The notes under the pieces were generated by a model. The model was not told the origin of the DNA. It saw nothing but the letters and a program-made list of their open reading frames with translations, and ran no database searches. Below, piece after piece: positions 47,697 to 56,537 of a stretch of DNA of 64,000 bases (positions are counted from its first letter, which is position 1; each line of letters starts with the position of its first letter). The position numbers and the translations under genes were made by a program. The stretch is from Hahnella lacustris (lineage in GTDB: Bacteria > Pseudomonadota > Gammaproteobacteria > Burkholderiales > Burkholderiaceae_A): contig OZ239148.1 of assembly GCA_965194655.1 (NCBI GenBank), positions 496,001 to 560,000 of the forward strand, in the 5' to 3' direction.

Positions 47697-50255
47697 ATGG
47701 ATTCGTTCGCCAAAGAAACCCTGCCCGTTAGTCTCGAGCAGGAGATGCGCCGCTCATACCTCGATTACGCCATGAGCGTCATCGTGGGGCGTGCGCTGCC
47801 CGATGTGCGAGACGGGTTAAAGCCGGTACACCGTCGTGTGCTCTTTGCCATGCACGAACTCAACAACGACTGGAATCGTGCCTATAAGAAGTCCGCCCGT
47901 ATTGTGGGTGATGTGATCGGTAAGTATCACCCGCACGGCGACTCAGCCGTCTACGACACCATTGTCCGAATGGCGCAGAACTTCTCTCTGCGCTACATGC
48001 TCGTCGATGGCCAAGGTAACTTTGGCTCGGTCGATGGCGACAACGCTGCGGCGATGCGATACACCGAGATTCGCCTCTCGAAGATTGCCCATGAGCTGCT
48101 CGAAGATCTCGATAAGGAGACCGTCGACTTTGGCCCGAACTACGACGGGTCCGAGAAAGAGCCACTCATCCTCCCAGCCCGGATTCCTAACCTGCTCATC
48201 AATGGCAGTTCAGGCATTGCCGTGGGAATGGCCACCAATATTCCGCCGCACAACCTGACGGAAGTGATCGCCGGCTGCCTCAAGCTCTTGGAGAACCCCG
48301 AGGTCAGCATCGATGAGTTGATGGAGCTTATCCCCGCACCGGACTTCCCCACGGCCGGAATCATCTATGGCATCGAGGGGGTCAAGCAGGGCTATCGCAC
48401 AGGCCGTGGCCGATGTGTGATGCGGGCCAAGACCCACTTCGAGGACATCGATCGGGGCTCCCGTCAGGCCATCATTGTCGATGAGCTGCCCTATCAGGTG
48501 AACAAACGCTCCCTGCTCGAGCGCATTGCAGAGCTGGTGAACGAGAAGCGGCTGGAGGGCATCTCTGACATTCGGGATGAATCCGACAAGTCGGGAATGC
48601 GCGTCGTGATCGAGCTCAAGCGCGGCGAGCTACCAGAGGTGGTGCTCAACAACCTCTACAAAAATACCCAGCTCCAAGACAGCTTTGGCATGAACATGGT
48701 GGCGCTGGTAGACGGCCAGCCCAGAACCCTCAACCTCAAGCAGATGCTTGAAGCGTTCTTGGCCCATCGCCGAGAGGTGCTCACGCGTAAAACGATTTTC
48801 GAGCTCCGAAAAGCGCGAGAGCGTGGGCATGTCTTGGAGGGTCTGGCGGTCGCAGTCTCCAACATGGACGAGATGATTGCGCTCATCAAAGCCTCTCCCA
48901 CGCCAGTGGAGGCGCGCGAGTCTCTGATGGCCCGCAACTGGGACGCGGGCCTTGTGCGAGAACTGCTTGCACGTGCCACCGAGACTACAGTGGCTGAGGC
49001 CTTCCGACCGGATGGCCTATCAGCAGAGGTCGGGCTGAACGACGCCGGATATCGCCTCTCGGAGACCCAGGCTCAAGAGATCCTCCAGATGCGCCTGCAG
49101 CGCCTCACGGGCCTCGAGCAAGACAAGATCGTCTCCGAATACAAAGAAGTCATTGAGAAGATTGCAGACCTGCTCGACATTCTCTCTAAGCCGGCCCGCA
49201 TCACCGCCATCATTCAGGGTGAACTCCAGTCTGTGGGTAAAGACTTCGGCGATGTTCGGCGCTCGGTCATTGAGCCCAATGCTGAGGAGCTTCAGACCGA
49301 GGATTTCATCACCCCCCAAGACATGGTGGTCACGCTCTCCCACACGGGCTATATCAAGAGTCAGCCGCTCTCGGAGTACCAGGCCCAGAAACGCGGTGGG
49401 CGTGGCAAGGCCGCGGCGGCCACCAAGGAAGACGACTGGATCGATCAGCTCTTTATCGCCAACACCCACCATTCCATTCTCGCCTTCTCCAATATGGGCC
49501 GCGTGTATTGGCTGAAGGTTTGGGAGGTTCCACAAGGCTCTCGGGCTTCGCGCGGTAAGCCGCTCGTCAATGTCTGGCCTTTGGAGTCCGACGAGAAGAT
49601 CACGGTCGTCCTACCAGTTGCGCAGTTTGATGACGACCACTTTGTCTTTATGGCCACCGCCATGGGGACCGTCAAGAAAACGCCACTCTCAGCATTTTCC
49701 AGACCGCTCAAGCGCGGCATCATTGCCTGCTCTCTGGATGAGGGCGATCACCTCATTGGAGCTGCGCTCACCGATGGCCAGCACGATGTCATGTTGTTCT
49801 CTGACTCAGGAAAGGCCGTACGTTTCGCAGAGTCTGATGTTCGCCCCATGGGCCGTGAGGCTCGGGGTGTGCGAGGCATGCAGCTAGAGGATGGCCAGCG
49901 CCTGATCAGCATGATCGTGGCGGAAGACGAATCGGCTTATGTGCTGACGGCCACCCAGAATGGGTACGGCAAACGCACACTCATCTCTGAGCACACCCGT
50001 CATGGCCGCGGCACCAAGGGCATGATTGCCATTGCGTCCAGCGAGCGCAATGGCAAGGTGGTGAGTGCTTGCCTGGTCCATGAGTCAGACGAAATCATGC
50101 TCATTACCGACAAGGCCGTGGTGGTCCGCACGCGTGTGGCGGAGGTCCGCGCTTTGGGACGTGCCACTCAGGGTGTCACCCTCATCTCTGTCGACGAGGG
50201 CAGTCAGCTGGTTGGGGTTCAGCGCATTGCCGAGCCTAGCGACTCAGAAGAATGA
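47697..50255 (+). CDS. gyrA: DNA gyrase subunit A
   Basis: An 852-residue type II topoisomerase subunit that supercoils DNA with GyrB. Seen: RSYLDYAMSVIVGRALPDVR, KPVHRRVLFAMHEL, IGKYHPHGDSAVYDTIVRMA (quinolone-resistance region with Ser and Asp at the usual sites), catalytic Tyr in AAMRYTEIRLSK, and the C-terminal beta-pinwheel with GyrA box QKRGGRG. The ATG is preceded by GCCTCC with no purine-rich ribosome site. Its 3' end overlaps the convergent YeiH gene by 20 bp. Confidence 0.98.
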   Translation: MDSFAKETLPVSLEQEMRRSYLDYAMSVIVGRALPDVRDGLKPVHRRVLFAMHELNNDWNRAYKKSARIVGDVIGKYHPHGDSAVYDTIVRMAQNFSLRYMLVDGQGNFGSVDGDNAAAMRYTEIRLSKIAHELLEDLDKETVDFGPNYDGSEKEPLILPARIPNLLINGSSGIAVGMATNIPPHNLTEVIAGCLKLLENPEVSIDELMELIPAPDFPTAGIIYGIEGVKQGYRTGRGRCVMRAKTHFEDIDRGSRQAIIVDELPYQVNKRSLLERIAELVNEKRLEGISDIRDESDKSGMRVVIELKRGELPEVVLNNLYKNTQLQDSFGMNMVALVDGQPRTLNLKQMLEAFLAHRREVLTRKTIFELRKARERGHVLEGLAVAVSNMDEMIALIKASPTPVEARESLMARNWDAGLVRELLARATETTVAEAFRPDGLSAEVGLNDAGYRLSETQAQEILQMRLQRLTGLEQDKIVSEYKEVIEKIADLLDILSKPARITAIIQGELQSVGKDFGDVRRSVIEPNAEELQTEDFITPQDMVVTLSHTGYIKSQPLSEYQAQKRGGRGKAAAATKEDDWIDQLFIANTHHSILAFSNMGRVYWLKVWEVPQGSRASRGKPLVNVWPLESDEKITVVLPVAQFDDDHFVFMATAMGTVKKTPLSAFSRPLKRGIIACSLDEGDHLIGAALTDGQHDVMLFSDSGKAVRFAESDVRPMGREARGVRGMQLEDGQRLISMIVAEDESAYVLTATQNGYGKRTLISEHTRHGRGTKGMIAIASSERNGKVVSACLVHESDEIMLITDKAVVVRTRVAEVRALGRATQGVTLISVDEGSQLVGVQRIAEPSDSEE

Positions 50256-51243
50256 TCCCGAGGACGGTGGCCAGCACGCCGATCGTGCAGGCCACCAACA
50301 ACACCATCGGACGCCAGCCGAGGGACCGGAGTTCCGCCAGGCTCGTCTTGACGCCGAGCCCTGCGACGGCAAGCAGAATCAGGCTCTGAGATAGCCATCG
50401 GCCTGCCTCCAGCGCTGCCGCTGGAAGGTCTAAGAGGTTGACCAGCCCAAAGCAGAGAAAGAACCCCACCAGAAAGAACGGCACCAGAGGTCGGCGCGTG
50501 GGGGTCCCAGCTTGACTGGAATGAAACGCGAATCCGACGATGAGCACCAGCGGTGCGAGGAGGGCTACCCGCAGAAGTTTGGTGTAGCTGGCCATCTCGC
50601 TCGCTCCGGAGCCGCCGTAGACCATGGCTGCGCCCACCACCTGCGCCACATCGTGAATGGTTCCTCCGAACAGCAAGGCCGCTTCGACCGATGTGAAGTT
50701 CAAGGCATGAGCGAGCATGGGATAGAGCACCATGCAGGCCGTGGAGAGTGCTGTCACCCCCACCACGGTGAAGAGCGTCATGCGCTCGCGCTCAGGGGTT
50801 TGAGGAAGCGCGGCTGACAGTGCCATCGCGGCGGAGGCTCCGCAGATCGCCACAGCCCCGCTCGCCAAAACGGACTCCGCCCGGGTGCGGCCCAGCCATC
50901 GCCCGACCATGAGTCCGAGGCCGAGGGTGGCGCCCACGCCAGAGAGCACCACCAGAAAGGGTAGGCCCCCCATGTCGTGAACCATGTCGAGGCCGAGGCG
51001 AAGACCCAGAAGTGCAACCCCAACACGCAAGAGCGTGCTGGTGGTCCACTGGACCCCTGGCACGAGCGGAGAGCCTTTGAGTAGGCTGTTGAAGGCCATG
51101 CCCAAGAGCAGCGCGTAGAGGAACAGGGGTCCTCCATAGGATTGGGAGATCAGCGTCGAGGCTGCAGCGATGACTGCGCAGAGGGCGAGGCCCGGGAAGC
51201 GTTCGCGCAGTTCAGATAATCTTGGGGGATGAAGAATCGTCAT
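50236..51243 (-). CDS. YeiH/UPF0324-family membrane protein (putative exporter)
   Basis: 335 residues with about ten hydrophobic segments. Family motifs: ALLLGMAFNSL, LLRVGVALLGLRLGL, VASGAVAICGASAAMAL-type LASGAVAICGASAAMALSA, GGTIHDVAQVVGAAMVYG and LAVAGLGVKTSLAELRSLGW. Members have been proposed as sulfate or sulfonate-product exporters; the substrate here is unknown. The start lies 32 bp from the divergent AEC carrier gene. Confidence 0.88.
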   Translation of the reverse strand: MTILHPPRLSELRERFPGLALCAVIAAASTLISQSYGGPLFLYALLLGMAFNSLLKGSPLVPGVQWTTSTLLRVGVALLGLRLGLDMVHDMGGLPFLVVLSGVGATLGLGLMVGRWLGRTRAESVLASGAVAICGASAAMALSAALPQTPERERMTLFTVVGVTALSTACMVLYPMLAHALNFTSVEAALLFGGTIHDVAQVVGAAMVYGGSGASEMASYTKLLRVALLAPLVLIVGFAFHSSQAGTPTRRPLVPFFLVGFFLCFGLVNLLDLPAAALEAGRWLSQSLILLAVAGLGVKTSLAELRSLGWRPMVLLVACTIGVLATVLGIILLSR

Positions 51244-51275
51244 GGCCGCATGAGTCTACGACGGGACCTGCGTTC

Positions 51276-52238
51276 ATGACGGACGCACTCCTACAAGTCT
51301 TTTTAATGATCACCGTGGGCATCGTGGTGGCCCGCGTGGGCTGGGCCGAGGAATCACTGACCCAGGCCTTTTCTGGCCTGGTGCTGAGGGTGTTTCTTCC
51401 CGCACTCTTGTTTCGGTCTATGGCGCAGGTCCGCTTCGAGTCTTTGAGCTTCGGACCCATCCTGGGGTACCTGCCGGCCTCGTTTCTGCTTTTCTGGCTG
51501 GTCTTCTGGCTGATTCGACGCTGGGGCCGGCCGCTTGGCCTGCTGGCTGCACAGGGTCACGACACCTCGGGAGGGTATGCCTCAGCGGTCGCGATCGCGG
51601 CGGTGTTCTCGAACACCGTCATGATTGGGATTCCCCTGGTCAAGCTCTTTTACGGGGCCGAGGGGCTGGTGGTGCTGCTGACCGTCATCACGCTGCACTC
51701 GCTGATTCTGATGGGATCTGGCGTGATCGCCTTTGAGTCGAGTGTCCATGGGCGGTCACGCCGCAGTCGCTTGCTCACCATTCGGCACCTCTTTCAGACT
51801 GCACTCCTGCATCCGGTCGTGATTCCCGTGTTTGCGGGCGTGGCCTACAGCTACTCGGGTTTAGACCTTCCGGTGGTCATTGATGGGACGCTGGCAGCCA
51901 TGGGGCAGGTCGCCGTGCCGGCCTGCCTGGTGCTGCTGGGTGCGTCGGTCTATCACGCGCGCCACCAGCTTCAGCCTCGCGGAATTGGACCCGTGCTTTT
52001 CTTTAAGCTGGTTGCCCACCCTTTCGCGGTCTTTGTCGCCTCCCGATGGGTCTTTGACCTGCCTGATCTCACCGTGGCGGTGCTCACCACCATGGCCAGC
52101 TTACCCACGGGGTCGAACCCCTATCTGCTCGCGCAGCGCTATAACCAAGGGGTTTCTATCAGCGCGACGGCGGTGGTCGCCAGCACCGCGTTGTCTGCAA
52201 TTTCGTTACCCTATGTGCTTTCCCTCTTTGCGTCTTAA
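51276..52238 (+). CDS. AEC-family transporter
   Basis: A 320-residue auxin-efflux-carrier-family permease with ten hydrophobic segments. Seen: ITVGIVVARVGWAEES, VFSNTVMIGIPLVKLFYG, HPVVIPVFAGVAYS, VAVPACLVLLGASVYH and ASLPTGSNPYLLAQRYN, the last typical of the family. Bacterial members move malate, malonate or similar acids. The frame is open to 51222, but ATG 51276 gives the normal N-terminus. It ends two bases before the serC start, so it may lead the operon. Confidence 0.85.
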   Translation: MTDALLQVFLMITVGIVVARVGWAEESLTQAFSGLVLRVFLPALLFRSMAQVRFESLSFGPILGYLPASFLLFWLVFWLIRRWGRPLGLLAAQGHDTSGGYASAVAIAAVFSNTVMIGIPLVKLFYGAEGLVVLLTVITLHSLILMGSGVIAFESSVHGRSRRSRLLTIRHLFQTALLHPVVIPVFAGVAYSYSGLDLPVVIDGTLAAMGQVAVPACLVLLGASVYHARHQLQPRGIGPVLFFKLVAHPFAVFVASRWVFDLPDLTVAVLTTMASLPTGSNPYLLAQRYNQGVSISATAVVASTALSAISLPYVLSLFAS

Positions 52239-52240
52239 GG

Positions 52241-53401
52241 ATGACTCTCGTGGCCGCTCGACCGTACAACTTTGCCCCTGGACCTGCTGTGCTGCCGGAT
52301 GCCGTGCTCGAGCGGGCTGCCGCCGAGATGATGGACTGGGGCGGCACTGGCATGTCGGTGATCGAGATGAGCCACCGTGGAACCCACTTTGAGGGCATTC
52401 ATCAGACTGCGCTCGATCGATTCAAGCGGCTCCTGAACCTCCCGAGCAGTCACAGTATTTTGTTCATGCAAGGGGGCGCGACTGCGCAGAACGCCCTCAT
52501 CCCCTTGAACCTGTTGGGGCAGAATCCGCGCTGCGATTACGTTCACACTGGGCACTGGTCAGCCAAGTCCATTCAAGAAGCGAAGAGCTACGGAGAGGTC
52601 CACGTTGCGGCCACCGCGCAGGACGCTCGAACGATGTCTTCTGGCGCGCAGTTCGAATCGTGGCCATCGTTTGGCTATGTGCCTCCCTTCGAGGAATGGA
52701 AGCTTCGGTCAGATGCTGCCTACCTGCACATCTGCGCAAATGAAACCATCGGTGGGGTCGAGTACACCGCACTGCCCAATCTTTCCGCTCTGGGCGCGGC
52801 CGAGCTCCCACTGGTGGTGGATATGTCCTCGAATGTGCTCTCAAAGACCATGGACTTCTTGCAGATCGATCTCGCTTACGGCGGGGCACAGAAGAACATT
52901 GGCCCATCCGGTTTGACCTTTGTCATCCTCAATCATGAACGCCTACAGGAGCGATTTCCGAGCCCCATGGCGCACTGCCCGAGCGTCTTTGATTACCGTA
53001 AGGTTTTGGAGCAGAACTCCCTCTTGAATACGCCGAGCACCTTCGCGATTTACATGGCGGGCTTGGTGTTCGAATGGCTCGAGCTTCAGGGTGGAGTGGA
53101 GGCGATGGAGCGCTTGAACGCCCAGAAGGCCGCGCTGCTGTATGACACGCTGGATGCCTCTGGGTTCTACCAGACTCGCGTGGCCAAAGCGGCTCGTTCG
53201 CGCATGAATGTGCCGTTCTACCTCCCTGATGATCGTCTCTACCCCGTTTTTCTCGAGCAGAGCAAGGCAGCAGGCCTGCTTAACCTAAAGGGACATAAGG
53301 CCGTGGGTGGTCTGCGTGCCAGCCTTTATAACGCGATGCCGCTGGAGGGGGTGCAGGCCCTCGTTTCATTTCTGCGCGGGTTTGAGAAGGAGCATGCATG
53401 A
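52241..53401 (+). CDS. serC: Phosphoserine aminotransferase
   Basis: A 386-residue PLP enzyme making 3-phosphoserine (serine and pyridoxal phosphate synthesis). Seen: NFAPGPAVLPDAVLERA, SHRGTHFEGIHQTA, FMQGGATAQNALIPLNLL, CANETIGGVEY, PLP-Lys in DMSSNVLSKTMDF-type context and GGAQKNIGPSGLTFVIL. It overlaps pheA by ATGA. serC-pheA-hisC-tyrA-aroA is the classical beta/gammaproteobacterial super-operon. Confidence 0.97.
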   Translation: MTLVAARPYNFAPGPAVLPDAVLERAAAEMMDWGGTGMSVIEMSHRGTHFEGIHQTALDRFKRLLNLPSSHSILFMQGGATAQNALIPLNLLGQNPRCDYVHTGHWSAKSIQEAKSYGEVHVAATAQDARTMSSGAQFESWPSFGYVPPFEEWKLRSDAAYLHICANETIGGVEYTALPNLSALGAAELPLVVDMSSNVLSKTMDFLQIDLAYGGAQKNIGPSGLTFVILNHERLQERFPSPMAHCPSVFDYRKVLEQNSLLNTPSTFAIYMAGLVFEWLELQGGVEAMERLNAQKAALLYDTLDASGFYQTRVAKAARSRMNVPFYLPDDRLYPVFLEQSKAAGLLNLKGHKAVGGLRASLYNAMPLEGVQALVSFLRGFEKEHA

Positions 53402-54516
53402 CCCCAGAGCAACTCAAGGGTTTTCGAGACCAGATCGACGCTTATGACGACCAGATCATTCCGCTTCTGATCGCTCGTTCGAAGGTGGTTCAGCAGGTGG
53501 GCCTCAATAAGCACAAGGTTGGAGCGCCCGTGTTTCGGCCTGAGCGCGAGGTCGCGATCATCGAGCGGATGTGTAAAGTCAATCGTGAGCTGGGCGGCCC
53601 GCTACCGGACCAGTCGATAGCGGCCATCTGGCTAGAGATCATCTCAGGCTGTCGCGCCTTGGAGCGCGTCATGCGGGTCTCTTATCTCGGTCCTGCTGGA
53701 ACCTACAGTGAGCAGGCCGTTCGCACGCTCTTTGGACATCGCGTAGAGGGCTTGCCCTGTTCGAGCCTCGACGAGGCGCTTGCACTGGCAGAGAAGGGGG
53801 ATGCCGATGCGGCTCTTCTGCCTGTCGAAAACTCCATTGAAGGGACGGTGGGCCGCACCCTCGATCTGTTTTTGCAGACGAATCTTCGGATCAGTTCGGA
53901 GATCTCGATCCCCATTCACCACGGCCTGCTCAGTCAGGCAGAGTCCATTTCGGGTATTCGCAGAGTCGTCGCGCACGCACAGGCGCTGGCTCAGTGTCAG
54001 CAGTGGCTCCGCAAGCACCTTCCGGGGGTGGAGCAGCTTGCGGTGGTCAGCAATGGAGAGGCCGCTCGGATGGCCTCCGAGGACCCAGCGCTCGCAGCCA
54101 TTGCGGGGCAGACGGCCGCCCAGCATTACGGCCTCAAGACCCTGGCCGAGCGCATCGAGGACGATCCCAGCAATCGCACTCGGTTTGCAGCCCTTGGGAA
54201 TTTCACCCCCGATGGCTGCGGCGTGGATCAGACCTCCCTCATCCTCTCGGTGCCGGATCAGGCGGGCGCCATGCTTTCACTCATCGAGCCCATGGCCCGA
54301 CATGGGGTGTCCATGAAGCGTTTTGAGTCGCGTCCCGCAAGGCAGAGGAGTTCTGCTGACGGCTGGGAATACTTTTTTTATGTGGATTTGGTGGGGCACC
54401 AGACAGACTCAAATCTCGCATTGGCGCTCGCAGAGATTCGCGAGCGAGCCAGTTTCTTCAAGATTCTGGGGTCCTATCCCCTGTTCGATCGACTCACGGT
54501 GACCAGTCATGCATAA
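53398..54516 (+). CDS. pheA: Bifunctional chorismate mutase / prephenate dehydratase
   Basis: A 372-residue enzyme taking chorismate to phenylpyruvate. The chorismate mutase domain is 1-90 (FRDQIDAYDDQIIPLLIARS, AIWLEIISGCRALE), the dehydratase 95-275 (VSYLGPAGTYSEQAV, LLPVENSIEGTVGRTLD, DDPSNRTRFAALG with the TRF motif), and the ACT domain 283-372 (GVSMKRFESRPAR, Phe feedback site ESRP). It overlaps serC by 4 bp and hisC by 8 bp. Confidence 0.97.
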   Translation: MTPEQLKGFRDQIDAYDDQIIPLLIARSKVVQQVGLNKHKVGAPVFRPEREVAIIERMCKVNRELGGPLPDQSIAAIWLEIISGCRALERVMRVSYLGPAGTYSEQAVRTLFGHRVEGLPCSSLDEALALAEKGDADAALLPVENSIEGTVGRTLDLFLQTNLRISSEISIPIHHGLLSQAESISGIRRVVAHAQALAQCQQWLRKHLPGVEQLAVVSNGEAARMASEDPALAAIAGQTAAQHYGLKTLAERIEDDPSNRTRFAALGNFTPDGCGVDQTSLILSVPDQAGAMLSLIEPMARHGVSMKRFESRPARQRSSADGWEYFFYVDLVGHQTDSNLALALAEIRERASFFKILGSYPLFDRLTVTSHA

Positions 54517-55639
54517 CCCTGCACTCTCCTTTGTTCAGGCCATCGCGCCCTATCACGGAGGACGTCCCATCTCAGAGGTGGCACGTCAGTTTGGGCTCGC
54601 GGAAGATCAGATCGTAAAGCTGGCCTCGAATGAAAATCCGCTGGGCATGAGCCCACGGGGTCGTCAGGCCATGCTGGCCGCCAGCGAGGACTTGGGTCGA
54701 TACCCTGATGGAAACGGACACGACCTGAGGGCGGCGTTGGTCAAGCGATTCAACCTCAAGCCTGATTGGATCACGCTGGGGAATGGAAGCAATGACATTC
54801 TTGAACTGGTTGCGCGATCGTTCCTGTCCGAGGGGCGCAGCTCTGTCTTTTCCGCCCATGCATTTGCGGTCTATGCGCTGGCGACTCAGGCGACGGGTGC
54901 TCAGGCCATTGTGGTCCCCGCAAAACATGCTGATCTCGGGCATGACCTCGTTGCGATGCGAGCGGCCATTCGTGAGGATACGGCGGTGGTCTGGGTGGCG
55001 AACCCAAACAACCCGACCGGAAGCTTCCTAGAGCCCGATGTCTTGGAAGCGTTTATTGCGGCGGTTCCAAGCCAGACCATCGTGGTGCTCGATGAGGCTT
55101 ACATGGAGTACTTGGACCCGAAAGAGGCGATCCCATCCTTTGAGTGGGTGGAGCGTTACCCCAACCTGGTGGTCTCACGGTCTTTTTCGAAAGCCTATGG
55201 CCTGGCAGGGCTGAGGGTGGGATTCGGCGTGGCGCAGCCTTGGGTGACTGATCTGCTGAATCGAGTTCGCCAGCCATTTAATGTCAACAGTCTGGCGATG
55301 GCCGCGGCAGCCGAAAGTCTCTTTGACGACGAGTTTCTCAGGAGAACGGCACTTCTGAATGCTGAGGGATTGACGTATCTGAGCGAGGCTCTCAAGGTCA
55401 GGGGATTGACGCCCTTGCCCTCGAAGGGAAATTTTATTTTGGTCGACCTTCGGCCAAGACTGGAGCCCTCGGCGGATCGCCCGTCTCTGGGAGTTTGGCT
55501 ATTTGAGGCGCTCATGGCTCGAGGCGTGATCACCCGACCCGTAGCCAACTATGGGCTTCCGCATCACTTGCGGATCTCGATCGGAACGCGCGCTGAGCTC
55601 GACGCGTTTCTGAAGGCACTGGATGCCCTTCTTGGCTAA
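54509..55639 (+). CDS. hisC: Histidinol-phosphate / aromatic aminotransferase
   Basis: A 376-residue class I/II PLP aminotransferase. Seen: KLASNENPLGMSPRGRQAM, YPDGNGHDLRAAL, TLGNGSNDILELVARSFL, WVANPNNPTGSFL, VVLDEAYMEYLDP and the PLP-Lys site SRSFSKAYGLAGLRVGFG. In this operon position hisC paralogues often act on phenylpyruvate/hydroxyphenylpyruvate as well as histidinol phosphate. Overlaps pheA by 8 bp and tyrA by 17 bp. Confidence 0.95.
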   Translation: MHNPALSFVQAIAPYHGGRPISEVARQFGLAEDQIVKLASNENPLGMSPRGRQAMLAASEDLGRYPDGNGHDLRAALVKRFNLKPDWITLGNGSNDILELVARSFLSEGRSSVFSAHAFAVYALATQATGAQAIVVPAKHADLGHDLVAMRAAIREDTAVVWVANPNNPTGSFLEPDVLEAFIAAVPSQTIVVLDEAYMEYLDPKEAIPSFEWVERYPNLVVSRSFSKAYGLAGLRVGFGVAQPWVTDLLNRVRQPFNVNSLAMAAAAESLFDDEFLRRTALLNAEGLTYLSEALKVRGLTPLPSKGNFILVDLRPRLEPSADRPSLGVWLFEALMARGVITRPVANYGLPHHLRISIGTRAELDAFLKALDALLG

Positions 55640-56534
55640 CTGGCTGCTGTTGGTGGGTGTAGGGCTCATGGGGGGCTCGGTCGCAAGGGCGGCACGGGCT
55701 GCAGGCGTGGTCCCACGCATTCTGGGTATTGATCCCGTTCATGGCTCGGAGTCGCTCTCCTTGGGACTGGTGGACGAGGTCTTTGATGACTTCGATCAGG
55801 CAGACCCCCACCTACAGGAGCTCAGCGGCCCCGGACTCGTGGTGTTCGCAGCACCGGTCCCCGTCACGGCTCGACTCCTACCATCGCTCGCCTCACGCTG
55901 GCAGGCTTGGGGTCGACCGTGGTTCACTGAGCTGGGTAGCACCAAATCAGCCTGGGCGCTCGCGGTTGCGAATGTTCGGGCGCTGGGACTGGGTGGCCCA
56001 GATTTTCTGTCACATGGAATGTCAAGTCATCCCATGGCGGGCTCTGAGGCCCATGGCCCACAGGCTGCCCGAGAGGACCTTTTTCAAGGCGCACGAGTGT
56101 TGCTCTCCTCGCTGCCTGAGACCACTCAGTCCTGTGAGACGCTTTGGACTGCTTTTTGGCAGGACCTTGGCGCCCGAACCCATGCGTTGGCCTTGGATGC
56201 GCACGACCCACTCTTGGCGTCGATCAGTCACCTTCCTCATGCCGTCTCATTCGCCCTGGGGGCTCAGCTCTCTCAATCGAGTCACGCCCAAGAGGCTCAA
56301 TGGCTTCACGGCGGGGGCCTGCGTGACACCACAAGGATCGCAGCGTCTGACCCATCCCTTTGGGCAGACATCTTCCTCGACAATCGAGAAGCGCTCGAGC
56401 GGCTTCTTTCGGACTACCAGCAGCAGCTTGACGCTCTGGGGCAGGCGCTCAAGCGTCAAGACCGTGAGGGATTGATCGCTTTGCTCGAGCGCTCTGCGCA
56501 CTGGCGTCAAGGATTCCAAATTCAGGGGAAATGA
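55623..56534 (+). CDS. tyrA: Prephenate dehydrogenase
   Basis: A 303-residue NAD(P)-dependent enzyme for tyrosine synthesis (prephenate or arogenate). N-terminal Rossmann motif LVGVGLMGGSVARAA (9-23), FTELGSTKSAW, SHPMAGSEAHGPQAAREDLF, and LDAHDPLLASISHLPHAVSF with the conserved His residues. There is no fused mutase. ATG 55623 lies inside the hisC end. Confidence 0.95.
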   Translation: MPFLANWLLLVGVGLMGGSVARAARAAGVVPRILGIDPVHGSESLSLGLVDEVFDDFDQADPHLQELSGPGLVVFAAPVPVTARLLPSLASRWQAWGRPWFTELGSTKSAWALAVANVRALGLGGPDFLSHGMSSHPMAGSEAHGPQAAREDLFQGARVLLSSLPETTQSCETLWTAFWQDLGARTHALALDAHDPLLASISHLPHAVSFALGAQLSQSSHAQEAQWLHGGGLRDTTRIAASDPSLWADIFLDNREALERLLSDYQQQLDALGQALKRQDREGLIALLERSAHWRQGFQIQGK

Positions 56535-56537
56535 GTC